From positions 1 to 5,971 of the forward strand of contig JAKFUW010000239.1 in the NCBI GenBank assembly GCA_021732545.1: 5,971 nucleotides of DNA. Direction: 5' to 3'. Shown piece after piece: positions 1-5,029 of this stretch. The DNA comes from Alphaproteobacteria bacterium (lineage in GTDB: Bacteria; Pseudomonadota; Alphaproteobacteria; Rickettsiales; UBA3002). Every line of letters starts with the position of its first letter. The stretch's first letter is position 1. A program made the position numbers and the translations under genes. Below the pieces are notes generated by a model. That model saw only the letters and a program-made list of their open reading frames with translations. It was not told the origin of the DNA and made no database searches.

Positions 1-8
1 AGGGTAAC

Positions 9-14
9 ATTATA
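9..14 (-). promoter_or_regulatory. Possible -10 box downstream of cpoB
   Basis: Read on the minus strand these bases give a perfect TATAAT, placed after the cpoB stop and facing the gene that should follow outside the window (often tilS after pal-cpoB in this class, from general knowledge). No good -35 box sits at the right distance; the zone about 17 bases upstream is a T-rich stretch. The rest of positions 1-50 holds no gene that I can see. The match could be chance in AT-rich DNA. Confidence 0.2.
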
Positions 15-50
15 GATGAAAAGAGACATTAAAAAAACAATGATAGGCTT

Positions 51-989
51 CTATTGGCACTGAAGCTTGGCGCTCTCTTTGCTGGCTTTGCGCAAAATGA
101 CCGATGATTTCTCGGCATATTTTTTCTGCAGCTGCCCCAGCACCACGCAGGCTTCTTTTTTGCGATCAAGCACCGAAAGTGACATCGCCAGTTTCAACAG
201 ATTATCGGGTGCTTTAGGGCCATCGGGCATGGCTTCAAAGCCGGAACGAAACCGCTCGGCTGCTGGCGAATAATCGCGCTGCACATAATAGGTTTCGCCC
301 AACCAATAATAGGCATTCCCTTTGAGCACATCTTTCGGATAGGCCTTTAAAAAGCTTTCAAAAAGGCTTTGAGCCTGAGTGTAATCGGACTGATTAAGTG
401 CCTTAAACGCAGCGTCATAATGTTCGCGTGCGCTGGAAAAACGTGATTCTTTTTTCTCAGGCGCGGGCGTTGGAGCTTGCGCTGCTGGCTCAGGCTCAAC
501 GGCCACAACCGCTGCTTCAGGCTGTGTGTAAGGGTCGGCCACAACCGATGCTTCACCACCGATCACAGGGGGTGCAGATGCTGCACCGCCACCTGCTTGA
601 AGTGCTGCCATGCGGGCATCCATATCTTGTTGCAATTTGTTGAACTCATCGCTCACGCGGCGTTGTTCAAATTCCATTTCTTCCATGCGGCCACGCAAAA
701 AGCGCAATTCTTCTTGCACTTGGGCAAGCTCCACTTCAAAGCGAGCGGCACCTGCCACAGGCACATTGGTGCGCACGGGCTTGACCTGATCATCTTCGCG
801 GGCGCGATATTGACGCACAACCTCAAGTTGAGATTCAAGCTGATTTAAACGATCAAGCAATTCGGCATTGGTATCTTGGGAATGGATAGGGCCAGAGGCC
901 AAGGCGGCTACCACAAATGTAGCGGCAAAAAAGCGAGGTAAAAAGGCGCGATGCGAGGGTGACGTCTTCATAGCCATCATCCCCCGCAC
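51..989 (-). CDS. cpoB: Cell division coordinator CpoB (YbgF), Tol-Pal system TPR protein
   Basis: Periplasmic protein that works with TolA and Pal and, in Escherichia coli, links outer-membrane constriction to peptidoglycan synthesis at the septum. The 312-residue product has a basic N-terminus and a hydrophobic stretch at about 18-32 (signal peptide, cleavage probably near 32-38). A coiled-coil region follows at about 42-62 and 84-132, matching the trimerising N-domain of the family, then an Ala/Pro/Glu-rich linker at about 133-180. Three TPR-like repeats come next at about 191-220, 225-257 and 259-294, the first with FESFLKAYP and the second with AYYWLGETYY. The start is uncertain. GTG at 989 has AAAGGA (995-1000) five bases upstream, while ATG codons at 980, 977 and 971 follow in frame; the one at 971 (MKTSPSHR) would give a more usual signal-peptide start. 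It lies 15 bases after pal on the same strand, so the two are probably co-transcribed. Family and context make the identity secure. Confidence 0.93.
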   Translation of the reverse strand: MRGMMAMKTSPSHRAFLPRFFAATFVVAALASGPIHSQDTNAELLDRLNQLESQLEVVRQYRAREDDQVKPVRTNVPVAGAARFEVELAQVQEELRFLRGRMEEMEFEQRRVSDEFNKLQQDMDARMAALQAGGGAASAPPVIGGEASVVADPYTQPEAAVVAVEPEPAAQAPTPAPEKKESRFSSAREHYDAAFKALNQSDYTQAQSLFESFLKAYPKDVLKGNAYYWLGETYYVQRDYSPAAERFRSGFEAMPDGPKAPDNLLKLAMSLSVLDRKKEACVVLGQLQKKYAEKSSVILRKASKESAKLQCQ

Positions 990-1004
990 CGCGATCCTTT
1001 AAAA

Positions 1005-1490
1005 TTAGTAGCTGATAACCGTTACAGCGCGACGGTTCTGAGCCCAAGAAGACTCGTCTGAACCGACAGCAGCAGGACGCTCTTTACCGTAGCTGACCGT
1101 GGTCACACGGCTAGCGTTCACGCCCAGGCTGGTCAGGAAGTTTTTAGCAGCTGCTGCGCGACGCTCGCCCAGAGCCAGGTTGTATGCACGGGTACCGCGC
1201 TCATCGCAGTGACCTTCGATCACAACGCTAACGCTTGAGTGCTCGTTCAACCAGGTTGCTTGACGCTGCAAGGTTGCTTGGCCTTCAGCGGTCAAGACTG
1301 AGCTGTTGTAACCGTAGAATACGCGGTCGCCAACGTTCTTCTCCAAGTCGCCCTGAGTGCCAGGAGCCGTGCTGCCCGAACCATAACCACCAGCGCCAGA
1401 ACCATCAGCGCCAGAACCATCACCAGGTGCAGTTTCGCACGCAGCAAGCAACAAAATGCCCGATACGAGCGCAAGAAAACGATTAGTCAT
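1005..1490 (-). CDS. pal: Peptidoglycan-associated lipoprotein Pal
   Basis: Outer-membrane lipoprotein that binds the diaminopimelate of peptidoglycan and contacts TolB and TolA. The 161-residue product starts with a lipoprotein signal peptide ending in a lipobox, LLAAC, with Cys18 as the lipidated residue. A Gly/Ser/Ala-rich flexible linker covers about 22-47, and an OmpA-like domain about 55-161. The peptidoglycan-binding signature is visible as GHCDERGTRAYN (93-104) followed by LGERRAAAAKNFL (107-119); Asp96 and Arg111 fall at the usual ligand-binding positions. ATG at 1490 is preceded by GGAG with eight bases of spacing, so the start is firm. cpoB follows directly. tolB, which normally precedes pal, is not here: the upstream neighbour is divergent rpmE, so pal seems to have its own promoter. 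Codons ending in C for Asn, Tyr and Phe are frequent, as in strongly expressed genes. Confidence 0.96.
   Translation of the reverse strand: MTNRFLALVSGILLLAACETAPGDGSGADGSGAGGYGSGSTAPGTQGDLEKNVGDRVFYGYNSSVLTAEGQATLQRQATWLNEHSSVSVVIEGHCDERGTRAYNLALGERRAAAAKNFLTSLGVNASRVTTVSYGKERPAAVGSDESSWAQNRRAVTVISY
1391..1422 (-). repeat. 15-bp tandem repeat in the pal linker
   Basis: Two exact 15-base units lie in a row, with the period holding over 32 bases. In frame they encode DGSGA twice (Pal residues 24-33), in the flexible linker between the lipidated cysteine and the OmpA domain. Because the unit is a multiple of three, gain or loss of copies would change linker length without breaking the frame. 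Confidence 0.85.
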
Positions 1491-1579
1491 AATGAAATCT
1501 CCAAAAAAGTGTTTCGTTGCACCTTACTACATAATGGAATTTAAAACGCAAGCCCTATTGATAAAGAAAATGCATTTGC

Positions 1580-1636
1580 CGTAAGGTTTTTGTCTTGCAT
1601 TGTTATCGTGCATCAGTTAATGAGGCAGACCTTACG
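1580..1636 (+). promoter_or_regulatory. Possible folded leader of rpmE
   Basis: Several short inverted repeats nest in this stretch. CGTAAG (1580-1585) pairs with CTTACG (1631-1636), GTCT (1592-1595) with AGAC (1627-1630), and TGCAT (1596-1600) with GTGCA (1608-1612, one G-T pair). The fold would end 12 bases before the AGGAG ribosome site of rpmE. In E. coli L31 is reported to control its own messenger, so a structured leader is reasonable, but the stems are short and could be chance. It depends on transcription starting upstream of 1580. Confidence 0.25.
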
Positions 1637-1648
1637 ATGTGTATTATT

Positions 1649-1653
1649 AGGAG
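1649..1653 (+). promoter_or_regulatory. Ribosome binding site fixing the rpmE start
   Basis: AGGAG sits seven bases before ATG at 1661. Another in-frame ATG at 1637 has no such site, and translation from it would add eight residues (MCIIRRRV) foreign to the L31 family. The site therefore decides for 1661. Confidence 0.85.
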
Positions 1654-1660
1654 ACGCGTT

Positions 1661-1906
1661 ATGAAAGCAGAGATTCACCCCGATTATCACGACATTACCT
1701 ATGTGATGTCGGATGGTAGCAAATTTCAAACGCGCTCGACCATGGGCAAAGCTGGCGACGTGATTCAGCTGGATGTGGATCGTAAAACCCACCCCGCATG
1801 GATTGGCGGAACAGGCGCGCTGAAGAAAACCGGCCGTATGGAGCGCTTCTCAAACCAGTTTGGCGATCTGAACTTCGGCGCGAAAAAAGACGAAGAAAAG
1901 AAGTAG
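1661..1906 (+). CDS. rpmE: 50S ribosomal protein L31 (zinc-independent type)
   Basis: Small protein of the large ribosomal subunit that helps bridge the two subunits. The 81-residue product starts MKAEIHPDYH, the typical L31 N-terminus. It contains TRSTMGK (24-30), a central DVDRKTHPAWIGG (38-50) that corresponds to the HP-aromatic family signature, and a GR pair at 58-59. It has no cysteine, so the zinc-binding residues of the C+ form are absent; this matches the long L31 typical of Alphaproteobacteria. The last dozen residues are a charged tail rich in Lys, Asp and Glu. It is transcribed alone, divergent from pal and convergent with the unknown gene that ends four bases away. No clear terminator lies between the two convergent stops. 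Confidence 0.96.
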   Translation: MKAEIHPDYHDITYVMSDGSKFQTRSTMGKAGDVIQLDVDRKTHPAWIGGTGALKKTGRMERFSNQFGDLNFGAKKDEEKK

Positions 1907-1910
1907 TCTT

Positions 1911-2501
1911 TTAGCCCCTAGCTGCCTCATTTGTTTTATCAGTTGTTGAGCATATTCGTGTGGGTGCAGCCTCAAGCGCATCGGAAACAGCATATTCGCA
2001 AGCGGGTAATGTTCCTGCTTTCGCACGGTTAACATTTAAATGGGCAAAAAGCTTAGTATCTTGTGGATTTTTCAAATATGCTCGTTCTTCAATGATGGCA
2101 CTTAAAGCTTCTGCATAAACCTTGGATACATCTACTTCGCCATCTGGCACGGTTGGTACATCTTTGAGTGTGGTATCGTAAAGCTCCCCAAATGTCATAG
2201 TGCGTGGTGCAGCGTCTTTGTCTGTTTTGATTTGAGCCGGTGAATTCCAAAAACCTTCAGATGGATTAATGGGGACAAACCCTGCAATCGCTTGAGTCAT
2301 TTTTGAATTATCGTGTTGCTCCCGATTTAGCGAACCAACAGCTGTCTTCACATTTTCAGCAAGTGCAAAACTATCCAATATATTAAAAATATGAGATTTT
2401 GTTACACATTTCTTAGCCAATAATTCAGCATCTACTTTGCTGATACCCATGGCTTCCATATGTTCGATAAAGGTTTTTTTCTCAGTTTTTTTATCTGCCA
2501 T
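1911..2501 (-). CDS. Hypothetical protein, AT-rich, no recognised family
   Basis: I do not recognise this 196-residue protein. It has no signal peptide or membrane segment and looks soluble, probably cytoplasmic. The N-terminus is lysine-rich (MADKKTEKKT), followed by probable helices at about 11-60 and 120-150. A middle part has PINPSEGFWNSPAQ (77-90), and the last 35 residues hold two of the three cysteines. ATG at 2501 is preceded by AGG (2509-2511, within AGGTG) at seven bases, so the gene is probably translated. By hand count 1921-2500 is about 40% GC, clearly below the neighbours, and codons ending in A or T are common, which suggests foreign origin or weak selection. It stands alone: convergent with rpmE and separated from the patatin gene by a 245-base spacer holding a palindromic element. 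The intact frame, the ribosome site and the length argue for a real gene. Confidence 0.75.
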   Translation of the reverse strand: MADKKTEKKTFIEHMEAMGISKVDAELLAKKCVTKSHIFNILDSFALAENVKTAVGSLNREQHDNSKMTQAIAGFVPINPSEGFWNSPAQIKTDKDAAPRTMTFGELYDTTLKDVPTVPDGEVDVSKVYAEALSAIIEERAYLKNPQDTKLFAHLNVNRAKAGTLPACEYAVSDALEAAPTRICSTTDKTNEAARG

Positions 2502-2509
2502 ACCCGCAC

Positions 2510-2539
2510 CTATTTTTGATTAACATTCCTTAAAAATAG
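2510..2539 (-). promoter_or_regulatory. Inverted repeat in the leader of the unknown gene
   Basis: An exact 8-base inverted repeat, CTATTTTT at 2510-2517 and AAAAATAG at 2532-2539, is separated by 14 bases. One arm ends in the AG of the presumed Shine-Dalgarno sequence of the gene starting at 2501. The other arm overlaps TGCTATTTT (2533-2541 on the minus strand), which resembles an extended -10 box. It could be an operator or an RNA hairpin that limits ribosome access. The stem is mostly A-T, so it may also be chance. Confidence 0.3.
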
Positions 2540-2591
2540 CAGAGGGCGGTAAAGATTTTGTTAAGATGTTTGAGAATTAACGATATATTTT

Positions 2592-2741
2592 CCGTCATTC
2601 CCCGAATTTTGCTTTGTACACGAGCGGTTGCGCTTCGCGCAGAGCGAGTGGATCAAAGCAAAATTATAGGGGAATCCAGTTCTAATTCTTTATGTGTACT
2701 GGATCGCCCTATAATCGCTATCGCGATTCGGGCGATGACGG
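2592..2741. repeat. Palindromic two-hairpin repeat element (MITE- or REP-like)
   Basis: This 150-base element fills most of the spacer between the patatin gene and the unknown gene. Outer ends are CCGTCAT (2592-2598) and ATGACGG (2735-2741), exact inverted copies. Inner ends are ATCCAGT (2674-2680) and ACTGGAT (2698-2704), also inverted. The left arm (2592-2680) folds through TCCCC/GGGGA and a perfect 12-bp stem, 2605-2616 with 2654-2665. The right arm (2698-2741) folds through CGCCC/GGGCG and AATCGC/GCGATT with a TATC loop. The right arm, reverse-complemented, aligns with the left arm over 44 bases (31 identical) once 45 bases at the left tip are set aside. The CGTCATTCCC...GGGAATCCAG pattern resembles dispersed repeats I know from alphaproteobacterial genomes. 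It has no reading frame of its own that I trust and no T-run, so it is not a classical terminator. No clear target-site duplication is visible. Confidence 0.85.
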
Positions 2742-2746
2742 CGGCA

Positions 2747-3811
2747 TTACAAATACAGCGCTTCCACATCAATCGTCGAATCTTCGCCGATGGCGTCAAA
2801 ATTCGCTTCCAGCCAATCGCTGGCGGCCTGATAGCCCACCGAATGAAGGTAACGTAAAAAATCCCAGTCAGCGTTGAATTTACTGGTAGCACCCGCTTCA
2901 TGCATCACGGCCTCGGCTTCAATCAAATGAATATGCACGTCTTTGTAGCGATTATCAGGCACGCGCTGGCCCGCAAGCAGTTTTTTAACAAAGGATATCG
3001 CCCGCATTTCCTGAATGAGCGAGGCATTGAAGCTGATCTCATTGACGCGGTCGAGAATTTCCGAGGCTTGGGTTGGCACATTCTGGATGTGCAATGGATT
3101 AATCTGCACCACCACAATATCCGAGCTGGTTGCTTCATAAAACAGCGGAAACAGCGCGGGGTTTCCGGTATATCCGCCGTCCCAATAGGATTCGCCGTCA
3201 ATTTCCACGGCTTTGAACATAAAGGGCAAACAGGCCGAGGCCATGACTTTATCGAGCGTCATTTCACGTGTGCGAAACACCTTGACCTTGCCGGTGCGAA
3301 CATTGGTGGCATTGATGAATAAACAGACCTCTTTGTTGGCGCGGATTTTTTCAAAATCAACCAGTTCATTCACGATGTCGCGCAATGGATTCAAATCAAA
3401 AATGTTATATTGATAGGGCGAAAACATGCGGGTGAAAAAATCCATCGCCATGAAACTTGGGGAATAGCTCATATCATTTTGACCCCATAATTTTTCAATC
3501 GGGCTGGGCTGCAACGGCGACATGCTCGCAACGGTGCTCACTTTTTGCCAGAATTCGTGCAGCAATTCGCGTGCACGCATCCGGCCACCTTCTATCAAAC
3601 CATAGGCTGCCACCGCTGCATTCATCGCGCCTGCGCTCGTGCCTGTAAAGGCCTCGATATAAATCCGGTCATCTTCGAGCAAGCGATCCAGCACACCCCA
3701 GGTGAATGCGCCATGCGCGCCACCGCCTTGCAAGGCAAGATTGATGGGTTTGGCGTTTTGATGTTGTTTAGGTGCGCGTTTTTGCGCGGATGGGCGTTTG
3801 GCAGAAGTCAT
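2747..3811 (-). CDS. Patatin-like phospholipase family protein
   Basis: Serine hydrolase with a Ser-Asp dyad, expected to cleave acyl esters of lipids. In the 354-residue product the patatin fold starts at about residue 22. The oxyanion-hole motif GGGAHG is at 29-34, the nucleophile motif GTSAG at 57-61 with Ser59, and the catalytic aspartate at Asp211 in WDGGYTGNP. All key residues are present, so it should be active. No signal peptide or membrane helix is visible; the first 20 residues are basic and polar. ATG at 3811 is chosen because AAAGG (3819-3823) precedes it by seven bases; the frame could open at TTG 3841, but that start has no comparable ribosome site. The gene follows bdhA on the same strand after 148 bases with a likely terminator between, so it probably has its own promoter. 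The nearby bdhA raises the idea of a role around PHB or granule lipids, which the sequence alone does not show. Confidence 0.9.
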   Translation of the reverse strand: MTSAKRPSAQKRAPKQHQNAKPINLALQGGGAHGAFTWGVLDRLLEDDRIYIEAFTGTSAGAMNAAVAAYGLIEGGRMRARELLHEFWQKVSTVASMSPLQPSPIEKLWGQNDMSYSPSFMAMDFFTRMFSPYQYNIFDLNPLRDIVNELVDFEKIRANKEVCLFINATNVRTGKVKVFRTREMTLDKVMASACLPFMFKAVEIDGESYWDGGYTGNPALFPLFYEATSSDIVVVQINPLHIQNVPTQASEILDRVNEISFNASLIQEMRAISFVKKLLAGQRVPDNRYKDVHIHLIEAEAVMHEAGATSKFNADWDFLRYLHSVGYQAASDWLEANFDAIGEDSTIDVEALYL

Positions 3812-3818
3812 GAGGGCA

Positions 3819-3823
3819 CCTTT
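3819..3823 (-). promoter_or_regulatory. Ribosome binding site fixing the patatin start
   Basis: On the minus strand this reads AAAGG, seven bases before ATG at 3811. It supports the 354-residue form over a TTG start at 3841 that would add ten residues (MPERVSKGAL when read as a start). Confidence 0.75.
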
Positions 3824-3882
3824 AGAAACTCGCTCTGGCAAAAAAGCTCGCCGCGATGGAGAATGAGAAAATTGAGTGTATT

Positions 3883-3899
3883 AAACATACATGATGTTT
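3883..3899. promoter_or_regulatory. Small palindrome upstream of the patatin gene
   Basis: AAACAT (3883-3888) and ATGTTT (3894-3899) are exact inverted copies around five bases. The palindrome sits 72 bases upstream of the patatin start, in the AT-rich part of the spacer where a promoter would be expected; TTTAATAC next to it is a weak -10 candidate. It could be a repressor or activator site, but nothing identifies the protein. Confidence 0.3.
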
Positions 3900-3900
3900 T

Positions 3901-3934
3901 CGAAAGAGGCTCCAGCGCAAGTAGCTTTGAAGCC
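3901..3934 (-). terminator. Probable terminator after bdhA
   Basis: On the minus strand GGCTTC (3934-3929) pairs with GGAGCC (3913-3908, one G-T pair). An inner AGC/GCT pair follows after a two-base bulge, closing a seven-base loop. The stem is followed by TCTTTC, a short, imperfect T-run. It starts about 25 bases after the bdhA stop. The stem is reasonable but the T-run is weak, so termination may be partial and leave some read-through into the patatin gene. Confidence 0.4.
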
Positions 3935-3959
3935 AGAGTAGAGTTTATAAGGGTGCCCA

Positions 3960-4742
3960 TTATTGCGCGGTCCATCCGCCGTCCATCACATAGCTGGAAC
4001 CGGTCATTTGCGCGGCATGTTCGCCACATAAAAACACGGCCAAAGCACCCAGTTGATCGACGGTTGCAAATTGGTTGGAGGGTTGTTTTTCGATTAAAAA
4101 ATCTTTTTGAGCTTGTTCCACGCTGCAATTTTTTTCTTTGGCTTTCGCATCAATCTGCGCTTGCACCAGCGGCGTCATTACATAGCCCGGGCAAATGGCA
4201 TTAGCGGTGACGCCTGATCCTGCAAGCTCGAGCCCCGTGACTTTGGTTAAGCCAATAATTCCGTGTTTAGCCGCCACATAAGCGGACTTGTGAACCGAGC
4301 CCACCAGCCCATGGACTGATGCGATGTTGATGATGCGGCCATAGCCGCGTTGTTTCATCCCCGTCATCACAAGGCGCGTGGTATGGAAGGCGGCGGTGAG
4401 GTTGAGCGCGATGATTTTATCCCATTTATCGGTGGGGAATGATTCAATCGGCGATACATATTGAATGCCCGCATTATTGATCACAATATCAAGCTGCCCC
4501 AACGCCTCTTGCGAACGCGAAATCATGGTTTCAATCGCCACCGGAACCGTTAAATCCGCATCGGAATATAAACAGCGCACGCCATAATCTTTTTCAAATG
4601 AGCTGCGCATTTGTTCAATCTGTTTGGCATCGCCAAAGCCGTTGAGCACAATATTGCAGCCTTCTTTGGCTAAAGCGCGGGCGATGCCTTCGCCTATGCC
4701 GCTGGTCGATCCGGTGATGAGTGCGTTTTTATTTTTTAACAT
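3960..4742 (-). CDS. bdhA: D-3-hydroxybutyrate dehydrogenase
   Basis: Cytoplasmic short-chain dehydrogenase that oxidises (R)-3-hydroxybutyrate to acetoacetate with NAD+ (EC 1.1.1.30), a step in using PHB or free hydroxybutyrate. The 260-residue product has the usual family length. The cofactor motif is TGSTSGIG (10-17), NNAG lies at 89-92, and the catalytic set is Asn114, Ser142, Tyr155 and Lys159. Gln94, His144, Lys152 and Gln196 fall at the positions I recall as the substrate-carboxylate contacts of the Pseudomonas fragi enzyme, and the C-terminus DGGWTAQ is typical. Together these separate it from generic 3-oxoacyl-ACP reductases. ATG at 4742 is preceded by AGAGGAAAC, which begins right at the stop of the DUF1192 gene 15 bases upstream, so the two are probably one operon. 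No acetoacetate-activating or PHB depolymerase gene is within view. Confidence 0.94.
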   Translation of the reverse strand: MLKNKNALITGSTSGIGEGIARALAKEGCNIVLNGFGDAKQIEQMRSSFEKDYGVRCLYSDADLTVPVAIETMISRSQEALGQLDIVINNAGIQYVSPIESFPTDKWDKIIALNLTAAFHTTRLVMTGMKQRGYGRIINIASVHGLVGSVHKSAYVAAKHGIIGLTKVTGLELAGSGVTANAICPGYVMTPLVQAQIDAKAKEKNCSVEQAQKDFLIEKQPSNQFATVDQLGALAVFLCGEHAAQMTGSSYVMDGGWTAQ

Positions 4743-4757
4743 GGCGAATGTTTCCTC

Positions 4758-4946
4758 TTACGATTTGAATAATAATTCAGCGCTGTGTTTGATGGCGTTG
4801 CGCTGCGTAATTTCCTGTTCCACCCGCGCCACCTCTTCATGTAACCACGCGATGTATTCATGCATCATGCCGACAGAAAGCGGCTTTAAAACGCGGGGCA
4901 CCGGCGCATCCGATATTTTTTTAGGTAAATCATCATCCAGAAACAT
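4758..4946 (-). CDS. DUF1192 family small protein
   Basis: Small alphaproteobacterial protein of unknown function. The 62-residue product starts MFLDDDLPKK, the acidic-then-basic opening typical of the family. It continues with LKPLSVGMMHEYIAWLHEEV (20-39), a Leu-Ser followed by a helix, and ends in a charged helix (ARVEQEITQRN) finishing with ELLFK. The C-terminal half is probably one long amphipathic helix able to form a coiled coil. The frame opens further upstream at ATG 4973, but that start has no ribosome site, whereas AGCAGG at 4953-4958 lies six bases before ATG 4946, and the shorter form matches the usual family length of about 60. It precedes bdhA by 15 bases and is divergent from the quinone oxidoreductase, a neighbourhood I associate with this family. 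Confidence 0.85.
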   Translation of the reverse strand: MFLDDDLPKKISDAPVPRVLKPLSVGMMHEYIAWLHEEVARVEQEITQRNAIKHSAELLFKS

Positions 4947-5029
4947 CACACGCCTGCTTTTAGTTTGCGGCATTTATCTAGCATTATTCATTCAAATATG
5001 AAATCACTAACTGCATGATACAAGAATCC
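4947..5029. promoter_or_regulatory. Divergent promoter region between DUF1192 gene and quinone oxidoreductase gene
   Basis: These 83 bases separate two genes that point away from each other, so both start signals should lie here. The stretch is AT-rich between about 4971 and 5025. Minus-strand TTTCAT and TAGATA spaced by 17 bases are a weak candidate for the DUF1192-bdhA operon. I found no good plus-strand -35/-10 pair. The minus-strand ribosome site AGCAGG occupies 4953-4958. Confidence 0.4.

Larger units (their letters stand above)
1491..1660. promoter_or_regulatory. Divergent promoter region between pal and rpmE
   Basis: This 170-base spacer must carry the start signals of both pal (minus) and rpmE (plus), because the two genes point away from each other. 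It is AT-rich. I could not assign convincing -35/-10 pairs. On the minus strand TTTATC and TAAATT are 16 bases apart, a weak candidate for pal. On the plus strand TTGCCG near 1576 with TGTTAT near 1601 is a weak candidate for rpmE. The existence of promoters here is inferred from gene layout, not from good matches. Confidence 0.45.

Noticed and set aside
31..66. Terminator after cpoB: GCTTC/GAAGC stem followed by a run of seven T on the minus strand
   Set aside because: The stem is only 5 bp with a 10-base loop, overlaps the stop codon, and the T-run begins nine bases after the stem.
477..848. 123-codon plus-strand open frame opposite cpoB
   Set aside because: Antisense shadow of cpoB with Cys/His-rich composition and no ribosome site.
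1896..1912. AAAAGA/TCTTTT hairpin between the convergent ends of rpmE and the unknown gene as a bidirectional terminator
   Set aside because: Six-base, almost all A-T stem with a 5-base loop, too weak to terminate; it arises from the lysine codons of the L31 tail.
2491..2526. Eleven-codon upstream open frame (MLIKNRCGYGR) overlapping the start of the unknown gene
   Set aside because: AAGGA lies directly against its ATG with no spacing, so efficient translation is unlikely; there is no repeated-residue pattern pointing to attenuation.
2592..2741. CRISPR array or tRNA-like gene in the palindromic spacer
   Set aside because: There are only two arms and they are inverted, not direct repeats with equal spacers; the fold lacks tRNA arm lengths and the TTC-loop consensus.
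2558..2857. 99-codon plus-strand open frame crossing the palindromic element and the patatin 3' end
   Set aside because: It runs through a hairpin-rich repeat and antisense to a well-supported enzyme gene, has no good ribosome site, and its product is low in recognisable features.
3812..3841. TTG start at 3841 for the patatin gene
   Set aside because: Non-ATG codon without ribosome site; the added ten residues carry no family similarity, and ATG 3811 has AAAGG at seven bases.
3951..3958. GGGTGCCC hairpin right after the bdhA stop
   Set aside because: Three-base stem with a two-base loop cannot form a stable hairpin; the structure at 3901-3934 is a better terminator candidate.
3545..4204. 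219-codon plus-strand open frame opposite patatin and bdhA
   Set aside because: It lies antisense to two genes with clear catalytic motifs and spans the spacer between them; its product is arginine-, histidine- and cysteine-rich as expected of a shadow frame.
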